The translations under genes and the position numbers were made by a program. Positions 8,301-11,189 of a stretch of DNA of 11,189 nucleotides are shown piece by piece (positions within the stretch are counted from its first letter, which is position 1; the number at the start of each line of letters is the position of its first letter). Location: assembly GCA_026770585.1 (NCBI GenBank), contig MU646578.1:272925-284113 (forward strand), given 5' to 3'. This DNA comes from Baffinella frigidus. Lineage: Eukaryota > Cryptophyceae > Cryptomonadales > Baffinellaceae. The notes beneath the pieces were generated by a model that was not told where the DNA came from, made no database searches, and saw only the letters and a program-made list of their open reading frames with translations.

Positions 8301-10721
8301 AGGCGAGACTTTGGGGTGCGGGGTTTGGGATTGGGGTTACGGTTTGGAGGCGCGGATGTTGTTCGAGAAGTGTTTCGAGGCGTGGAAGGTGTTTTTCGTC
8401 GATGAGAAGGTTCGGGGGTTGGGGGTGAGAGGTTAGGGGTTTAATAGGGTGGCGGACTAAGAACAAAAGGGGGGTTTTGGAGGCCTACAGTTTCGTGGGA
8501 GCCCCCCTAGGCCCCTCCGGCCTACAGTAGTCAATACCGTAGGCACAACGACCCTATTTTGGGCCCGTTCTCCTATGAGAGTGGGAAGCCCTCGACACGT
8601 GTGACAAGACAAGGCGGGAACCCTCTAGCTATGTCTCACTGGCACGGAAACGCTCAGTGGACCCCAAACCCTGAACTTCAAACCAAAGCCATCAACCCTA
8701 AACCCCAAGCCCTCCTCAGGTCACGGTTCCGCAGATTGAGGAGTTTGCCGCCCCCTAAACCCTAGACCATGAACCCGGAACCATACATGGAAAACCCAAA
8801 CCGCGTATTAATCGTTAAACCACGAACAACCCTCCTCAGGTCACGGTTCCGCAGATTGAGGAGTTTGCCGCGGAAGCGACTTCCATCTCCGCCTCTGAGG
8901 ACAATGCGGTACAAAACGGACCCGTCCATTTATTTTCGTGGTACTAATTAATAATTCCTTGGTACAAACACATGTTATTGGCCAATATTTAGCTTGAGGG
9001 GTTTGTCGCGGTACCAAACGGACCCGTCCATTTATTTTCGTGGTAATAATTAAGAATTGCTTGGTACAAAGACATGTAATGGCCGATATTTAGCTGGAGG
9101 AGTTCGCCGTGGAAGCGACGGCCTTCAGTGCCTCTGACAATGCCTGGGTATGAGGGTTTCCAGTGCCGGACCACACTGCGGGTTGCGAAGGGATTCGTCA
9201 ATAACCCATCAGCGATTAGGCATACGACGCTACGGTAGACAACCCGTAGGGTCATAGGGGGGGTCCTACGGATAAAGTAACGGAAACTCGGGCATTTCCT
9301 GCCCGGAAATCCCTTCGTAGCCCGTTGTGTGGAATGCACTAATGGTAAAGAAATGGCCAATGACCGCCTTGTCCACAGAAATGTTCAATGACCGCCCTTC
9401 GTAGCCCGCTGTGTGGTGAGGATTCCGGGGGGAGTATCAACAGTAACCATAGAGGTCTCGGTCGCTAGATTTCTTAGGGTTGGATCTAGCCTGGCCGCTG
9501 CCGAGCGAGGACGCGATTCAATTTTAATGGGTTTAAAAACTTTCACCTGCATTCTAAGGAAAATGGACTTGAAAAATGAAACAGCCACGACCGGATTTCC
9601 GGCCTCAGCTTTTAAATGAACCCCCAGGTGGCTCGATAGCGGGTGTCATCCTGACATCGGACGGTTTTCTGATGAAGGCACAAGTACTGCTCATGAAAAT
9701 TACCACACCTTTCCTTTACTATCACTAGTATGATCCAGCTGGTAAGGTTACCCTACACCCTAAACCGGCCTCTCTCTGACCCGTATCCGTGAAGCCCTCG
9801 GTGGCTGCTAAGTGCACTGCCAGGGCGGGGGTTTTGTGTTAGTCAACTCTAGGCGAAAATCGAAAATCGAAGTACACCAATGGTGTATCTCGTTTCTAAA
9901 GTTGACAGATTTGTGGGGGTGTTGACTTTTACAAAATATCTGGGTTCGCAGTGAAGTGGTTAACGAAGGCCCGTTTTCCGGCAGGCTGCATTTGCAGCGG
10001 CGGGGCCGGGCCACGTGGGGTCGGAAAACTGTCCGATGTGAGTGTCATTCAACGATGCCAAAAGTTAACGACGCAGTACTAATATGTCAACTTTCTGCAG
10101 GCTGCGTTTGGGCCGGCGGGGTTGGGTGACGGGGCTGCGTACGGGTGCAACCTTGGACCCTAAACCCCAAACCCTAAACCCTAAACCCTCAACCCTAAAC
10201 ACTTAACCCTAAACACTAAAGACCCGACCCTAAACCAAAACCCCAAACCCCAAACCCCAGACACCAGACCCTAAACCCTAACCCCTAAATCCTAAATCCT
10301 GAACCCTAAACCCTAAACCTCAACGGTTGGCCACCCGAGACTCCAACAACTTTACACATAGAGCAGTTTTCACGACTGGTGGGCAATAATCAAACAATGG
10401 CGAAAGTTGACGACCCTGTACTAAAACCTAAACCCTAAACCCAAACCCTACACCCCACACCCCAAACCTCAAACCCTATACCCTAAACCCTAGACCCAAC
10501 TCCCCACTCCTAAACAGTACACACCAACCCCTAAGCCCTTAACCCCAGCCCCCGCTCCTAAACCAGTACACACCAAACGTTGAATCCCAAACCCCAAACC
10601 TCAAACCCCAGACCCCAGACCCCAAACCACAAACCACAAACCACAAACCAGGATGTCTAAGGCGATCATGAACTCCTACACCATCGCGCTCGCGCGCGAA
10701 AACCCCCACCTTCTCATCAAC
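4467..10721 (+). CDS. CBR1-like short-chain dehydrogenase/reductase gene, seven exons, 3' end beyond window
   Basis: Joining 4467-4628, 4839-4904, 6181-6276, 7916-8065, 8840-8908, 10101-10144 and 10652-10721 gives 219 codons. The protein has the Rossmann motif TGANAGIG (residues 7-14), a basic GSRN turn after the second strand (Arg33, favouring NADPH), LQLD with Asp59, NNAG (87-90), Asn110, TSSG with Ser136, and YGMSK with Tyr195 and Lys199. The long stretch between Ser and Tyr (59 residues) is typical of carbonyl reductase 1, whose human catalytic residues are Ser139, Tyr193 and Lys197. The expected activity is NADPH-dependent reduction of a carbonyl substrate in the cytosol; the substrate cannot be told. 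The C-terminal part after the LLIN strand is outside the window. The introns carry many broken exon copies. The gene looks functional if splicing picks the intact copies. Confidence 0.82.
4839..4904 (+). CDS. SDR exon 2: LQLD strand
   Basis: The 22 codons follow AACGCAG and end AAG|GTAGCC. They read VLQLDVVDAASV, then an Ala-rich helix ending VKAK. Asp in LQLD normally contacts the adenine ring of the cofactor. A broken copy of its 3' end follows at 5049-5071. Confidence 0.8.
5049..5071 (+). pseudogene. broken copy of SDR exon 2, 3' end only
   Basis: TGGCCGCGGCCTTCAAGGCT followed by CAG|GTAACC matches the end of exon 2 (GCCGCGGCCGTCAAGGCTAA) and its donor. It lacks an acceptor and the LQLD part, and a telomere-like array follows. 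Confidence 0.6.
5091..5186 (+). repeat. telomere-like CCCTAAA array in SDR intron 2
   Basis: About a dozen heptamers, mostly CCCTAAA with a few CCCCAAA and CCCTAAG variants. It directly follows the broken exon 2 copy and its donor-like site. Confidence 0.85.
5229..5331 (+). repeat. CT microsatellite, polypyrimidine tract
   Basis: About 100 bases of C and T only, except one G at 5310. It leads into the acceptor of decayed exon 3 copy A and may be an expanded polypyrimidine tract. Confidence 0.9.
5356..5380 (+). pseudogene. decayed copy of SDR exon 3, 5' part (copy A)
   Basis: After the acceptor CGTCCTCAG the frame reads VGHAGLDG and then a stop. The acceptor context matches copies C and D, but the NNAG part is lost. 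A long CT tract precedes it. Confidence 0.55.
5414..5453. repeat. AAGTTGAC/GTCAACTT hairpin
   Basis: AAGTTGAC (5414-5421) and GTCAACTT (5446-5453) form outer arms, with TGCTG/CAGCA inside. A member of the hairpin group found in introns of both genes. Confidence 0.6.
5540..5609 (+). pseudogene. decayed copy of SDR exon 3 (copy B), cut by a foldback insertion
   Basis: After CCTCCAG the sequence reads VGDTGLDGLVKTQGG, then drifts out of the family because of base loss around the NNAG codons. A 109-base inverted repeat begins at 5610; beyond it are scraps such as GGATGGGCGCCATG (5731-5744) and AACGCGGGGGGTC (5765-5777). Confidence 0.55.
5610..5718. mobile_element. 109-base foldback element with a perfect 36-base palindrome
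   Basis: 5646-5681 is a perfect palindrome without a loop (half-site CCTTGGATCGGGGTCGGA). Imperfect outer arms run out to GTGGCTCAAATAGTG and CACTATTTGAGCCAC. It sits inside decayed exon 3 copy B. Confidence 0.75.
5821..5917. repeat. foldback of the GTCAACTT group in SDR intron 2
   Basis: CCTCCATACAAACTGTCAAC on the left pairs with TTGACGGGTTGTATGGGGG on the right, with GTCAACTT at 5838-5845 and AAGTTGAC at 5888-5895. Confidence 0.65.
5975..6040 (+). pseudogene. truncated copy of SDR exon 3 (copy C)
   Basis: The acceptor region matches that of the intact exon (CAGAGGTTCTCTCCCTCGCG, then TCCTCAG). The frame reads VGDAALDGLVNNAGGATGMG, then Asp and TGA. The 3' part (KHxDFLYTMQ) and the donor are missing. 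Confidence 0.7.
6181..6276 (+). CDS. SDR exon 3: NNAG segment, intact copy of a tandem exon array
   Basis: The 32 codons follow the acceptor CGTCCTCAG and end ATGCAG|GTTCCT. They read VGDAGLDGLVNNAG, then GGAGMGAVKHEDFLYTMQ. This is the only copy in the array with both an intact start and an intact end. Using it once puts NNAG, Ser, Tyr and Lys at CBR1-like spacing, which argues against including several copies in one mRNA. Confidence 0.8.
6454..6534 (+). pseudogene. SDR exon 3 copy E, 5' end missing, possible alternative exon
   Basis: TTGTAG|ATGGATTGG gives an in-frame 27-codon exon, MDWRVNNVGGAAGMGAMQHA then DFLYTMQ, with donor CAG|GTTCCT. It is 15 bases shorter than the intact exon 3 and lacks VGDAG. 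Ala of NNAG is Val. It is phase 0 at both ends, so it could replace exon 3 without a frameshift, but its loss of the NNAG consensus suggests decay. Confidence 0.55.
6689..6769 (+). pseudogene. SDR exon 3 copy F, 5' end missing, possible alternative exon
   Basis: The same form as copy E: GGTAG|ATGGATTGG, 27 codons (MDWRVNNVGGATGMGAMQHA, DFLYTMQ), donor CAG|GTTCTT. It is nearly identical to copy E, so the duplication is recent. Confidence 0.55.
6968..7048 (+). pseudogene. SDR exon 3 copy G, 5' end missing, best alternative-exon candidate
   Basis: TTGAG|ATGGAGGG starts 27 codons reading MEGLVNNAGGATGMGAMKHA, DFLYTMQ, with a strong donor CAG|GTGAGC. NNAG is intact and the donor is the best of the array, so this copy could be used. 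It still lacks the first five codons of exon 3. Confidence 0.55.
7309..7360 (+). pseudogene. decayed copy of SDR exon 4, 5' part
   Basis: After CCCGGCAG it reads RNWDSAPRVTAACRPLS, aligned to LNWEGTRRVTDAFLPL of exon 4. It runs directly into telomere-like heptamers. Confidence 0.6.
7613..7666 (+). pseudogene. truncated copy of SDR exon 4, 5' part
   Basis: After CCGGCAG it reads LNWEGTRRATDALLPLIA, 18 clean codons nearly the same as exon 4. It then stops dead at AACCCTCACCCCGAAACCCC. The Ser active-site part and the donor are missing. Confidence 0.72.
7916..8065 (+). CDS. SDR exon 4: catalytic Asn and Ser
   Basis: The 50 codons lie between CCGGCAG and GAGAAG|GTCTCA. They include LNWEGTRRVTDAFLPL (Asn110, third strand and helix) and GGRVVMTSSGAAP (catalytic Ser136), then FVEKCSAARKAFFVDEK, which begins the long CBR1-type insert. 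It is the only copy with both halves; two upstream copies have only the first half and two downstream copies only the second. Confidence 0.85.
8068..8186. repeat. hairpin insert directly after the exon 4 donor GT
   Basis: CTCAGTC (8068-8074) and GACTGAG (8180-8186) are inverted ends; inside are AAGTTGAC (8121-8128) and GTCAACTT (8153-8160). GGT lies at each edge. It fills the space between exon 4 and its first broken copy. Confidence 0.5.
8198..8234 (+). pseudogene. broken copy of SDR exon 4, 3' part (first)
   Basis: The stretch reads SAARKAFFVDEK with donor AAG|GTGGGT, matching the last 12 codons of exon 4. Between it and exon 4 lies a 119-base hairpin insert (8068-8186). Confidence 0.68.
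8235..8455 (-). repeat. G-rich (reversed) heptamer-like sequence in SDR intron 4
   Basis: GGGTTAGGGATT, GGGATTAGGGTTGG and similar runs lie on the plus strand, opposite to all other arrays here. A broken exon 4 copy sits in the middle in the normal orientation. Confidence 0.65.
8356..8409 (+). pseudogene. broken copy of SDR exon 4, 3' part (second)
   Basis: The stretch reads MLFEKCFEAWKVFFVDEK with donor AAG|GTTCGG. It is more diverged than the first copy and carries G-rich heptamer-like sequence on both sides. Confidence 0.65.
8500..8545. repeat. partial CCTACGG-family element
   Basis: TAGGCCCCTCCGGCCTACAG and TCAATACCGTAGGC match one arm of the foldback at 2527-2674. The other arm is absent. 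Confidence 0.55.
8546..8719. other. intron 4 sequence with no recognised gene
   Basis: Mixed sequence passing into CCCTAAA-like units from about 8660, leading to the acceptor of the truncated exon 5 copy. Confidence 0.4.
8720..8758 (+). pseudogene. truncated copy of SDR exon 5, 5' part
   Basis: After CCTCAG it reads VTVPQIEEFAAP and a stop. Its first 31 bases are identical to exon 5, then CCCCCTAAACCCTAGACC begins. The flanking acceptor region is also the same (CCCTCCTCAGGTCACGGTTC). Confidence 0.7.
8840..8908 (+). CDS. SDR exon 5: part of the CBR1-type insert
   Basis: The 23 codons lie between CCTCAG and GCG|GTACAA. They read VTVPQIEEFAAEATSI, then SASEDNA. This acidic helical segment corresponds in place to the insert between catalytic Ser and Tyr in carbonyl reductase 1. 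One upstream and two downstream partial copies flank it. Confidence 0.72.
8906..9107 (+). repeat. 102-base tandem duplication at the start of SDR intron 5
   Basis: GCGGTACAAAACGGACCCGT (8906) recurs as GCGGTACCAAACGGACCCGT (9008), and the rest follows with few changes (CCATTTATTTTCGTGGTA, then ATATTTAGC). Each unit ends in an exon 5 fragment. Confidence 0.8.
8994..9010 (+). pseudogene. scrap of SDR exon 5 in a 102-base tandem repeat
   Basis: TTGAGGGGTTTGTCGCG aligns to part of exon 5 and is followed by a copy of the start of intron 5 (GTACCAAACGGACCCGTCC). Confidence 0.45.
9094..9147 (+). pseudogene. SDR exon 5 copy lacking its 5' end, possible alternative exon
   Basis: TTTAG|CTGGAGGAG starts 18 in-frame codons, LEEFAVEATAFSASDNAW, with donor TGG|GTATGA. 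It is 15 bases shorter than exon 5, lacks VTVPQI, and is phase 0 at both ends. It is either a decayed duplicate or an alternative exon. Confidence 0.55.
9162..9340. mobile_element. 179-base foldback element in SDR intron 5
   Basis: AGTGC, CCACAC, CGGG and CGAAGGGATT on the left (9162-9195) pair with AATCCCTTCG, CCCG, TGTGTGG and GCACT on the right (9307-9340). Inside is a CCTACGG-family fragment (9230-9271). A further copy of the right end lies at about 9395-9418. Confidence 0.5.
9341..9829. other. intron 5 sequence with no recognised gene
   Basis: Unique-looking intron sequence. A duplicated phrase (CAATGACCGCC, at about 9357 and 9385) is present. No exon, RNA gene or conserved motif was recognised. 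Confidence 0.4.
9830..9945. repeat. foldback of the GTCAACTT group in SDR intron 5
   Basis: TTTTGTGTTAGTCAAC on the left pairs with GTTGACTTTTACAAAAT on the right. AAGTTGACAGATTTGTGGGG at 9899 is the complement of the stretch CCCCCACAAATATGTCAACT in the element at 537-686, which ties the two genes' inserts together. Confidence 0.6.
9985..10037 (+). pseudogene. variant copy of SDR exon 6 without the catalytic Tyr
   Basis: After TCCGGCAG it reads AAFAAAGPGHVGSENCP, then AT|GTGAGT, a consensus donor. At 53 bases it leaves phase 2 like exon 6 (44 bases). Spliced to exon 7 it would give CPMMSK, placing Pro where Tyr is needed. Either decay or an inactive isoform. Confidence 0.5.
10062..10093. repeat. 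AAGTTAAC/GTCAACTT hairpin beside the exon 6 acceptor
   Basis: AAGTTAAC (10062-10069) and GTCAACTT (10086-10093) lie 7 bases before the exon 6 start. A related stretch (AAAGTTGACGACCCTGTACT) is at 10403-10422 in the next intron. Confidence 0.6.
10101..10144 (+). CDS. SDR exon 6: catalytic Tyr
   Basis: The exon has 44 bases after TTCTGCAG and reads AAFGPAGLGDGAAYG, with the donor GG|GTGCAA splitting the Gly codon (phase 2). Tyr195 is the general acid/base of the SDR reaction. Joining to the next exon restores Gly and gives YGMSK. A variant copy lies just upstream at 9985. Confidence 0.8.
10155..10650 (+). repeat. telomere-like heptamer arrays in SDR intron 6
   Basis: CCCTAAA and CCCCAAA units at 10155-10322 and from about 10420, with a unique stretch between them that carries the AAGTTGAC motif. 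It ends in three ACCACAA units just before the exon 7 acceptor. Confidence 0.85.
10652..10721 (+). CDS. SDR exon 7: catalytic Lys and following helix
   Basis: The acceptor ACCAG precedes G at 10652, completing the split Gly codon, and the exon then reads MSKAIMNSYTIALARENPHL and LIN. The donor is AAC|GTAATC. Lys199 completes YxxxK. In CBR1 the strand that follows leads into a CPGW loop; no such exon appears before the window ends. Confidence 0.8.
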
Positions 10722-10724
10722 GTA

Positions 10725-11003
10725 ATCCCCACTCCCTAAACCCTGAAGAGGTGGTCCACCAAACCAGATTACCCGAACTCCTAAACCCGAAACCCGAAAC
10801 CCGAAACCCGAAACCCCAAATCACCAGAACCCCCACCTCGTGATCAATGTACACCCCAAACCCTGAACCCGAAAACGAAAACCCGAAAACCCGAAAACCC
10901 GAAAACCCGAAAACCTAAAACCTAAAACCCCAAAACCCAAAACCCAAAACCCAAAACCCAAAACCCAAAACCCAAAACCCAAAACCCAAAACCCAAACTC
11001 CAA
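10725..11003 (+). repeat. heptamer variant blocks CCCGAAA and CCCAAAA
   Basis: CCCGAAA repeats at about 10786-10816, CCCGAAAA at about 10868-10912, then CCCAAAA at about 10928-10996. The broken exon 7 copy lies between the first two blocks. Confidence 0.85.
10826..10848 (+). pseudogene. broken copy of SDR exon 7, 3' end only
   Basis: AGAACCCCCACCTCGTGATC followed by AAT|GTACAC matches the end of exon 7 (ENPHLLIN) and its donor. Heptamer arrays lie on both sides. Confidence 0.6.
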
Positions 11004-11090
11004 ACCCTCAGACACCAAACGCTCGGCTGGATTCCGTTCTGTCACACCCATGATTTTGCGATTTGAAGGGTATCCAAATAATTTTATCAA
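11004..11090. other. unassigned stretch near window end
   Basis: Non-repeat sequence in the last visible intron. No CPGW-type exon is recognisable in any frame. Confidence 0.4.
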
Positions 11091-11118
11091 ACCTCAAACC
11101 CCAAACCCAAAAAAAATC

Positions 11119-11189
11119 CAAACCCCAAACCCCAAACCCCAAACCCCAAACCCCAAACCCCAAACCCCAAACCCCAAACCCCAAACCCC
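11119..11189 (+). repeat. homogeneous CCCCAAA array
   Basis: About ten uninterrupted CCCCAAA units run to the window edge. The window stops inside the array. Confidence 0.9.

Noticed and set aside
8989-9360. 123-codon minus-strand frame
   Set aside because: It crosses the tandem repeat and a foldback element in an SDR intron and contains no recognisable domain.
11119-11189. chromosome end at the right edge
   Set aside because: The C-rich strand reads left to right, the wrong orientation for a right-hand telomere, the unit is CCCCAAA rather than CCCTAAA, and the SDR gene must continue past it.

Overview
The window is eukaryotic nuclear DNA with two intron-rich protein genes arranged head to head. 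The first-exon start codons at 4149 (minus) and 4467 (plus) lie 317 bases apart. Exons are GC-rich, introns obey GT-AG, and introns are much longer than exons and full of CCCTAAA-like heptamers, the plant/green-algal type of telomere unit. Codon use, gene structure and repeat load suggest an alga with a repeat-rich genome. A prasinophyte green alga is my first guess, at low confidence; a dinoflagellate or other alga is possible.

Left half (1-4149, minus strand): a WD40-repeat gene. Exon 1 (4149-3466) encodes a basic N-terminus, a helical Cys/Leu-rich region that may be F-box-like, and a first WD40 blade. Exons 2 (3078-2860), 3 (2358-2230) and 4 (829-695) each encode one blade and are all phase 0. 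The gene runs on toward or past base 1. Its introns hold foldback (MITE-like) elements of at least four families, several within a few bases of a splice site.

Right half (4467-11189, plus strand): a short-chain dehydrogenase/reductase (SDR) of the carbonyl-reductase (CBR1-like) type. Seven exons (4467-4628, 4839-4904, 6181-6276, 7916-8065, 8840-8908, 10101-10144, 10652-10721) join into 219 codons with the cofactor-binding motif, NNAG, the catalytic Asn and Ser, and YxxxK at nearly the positions known for human CBR1. The C-terminal exon or exons lie beyond the window.

The striking feature is that almost every exon except the two first exons has broken relatives in the neighbouring introns. 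Copies upstream of the intact exon keep its acceptor and 5' part; copies downstream keep its 3' part and donor. This holds for about 16 fragments in both genes, and it identifies which copy is the functional exon. It suggests that introns grow by duplications spanning splice junctions. Some broken ends run straight into telomere-like heptamers, and these heptamers occur as blocks in which the fourth base has been all four nucleotides (CCC-T/G/A/C-AAA). A family of hairpin inserts marked by AAGTTGAC/GTCAACTT recurs in introns of both genes and resembles introner-type elements. No RNA gene, CRISPR array or prokaryotic operon was seen.
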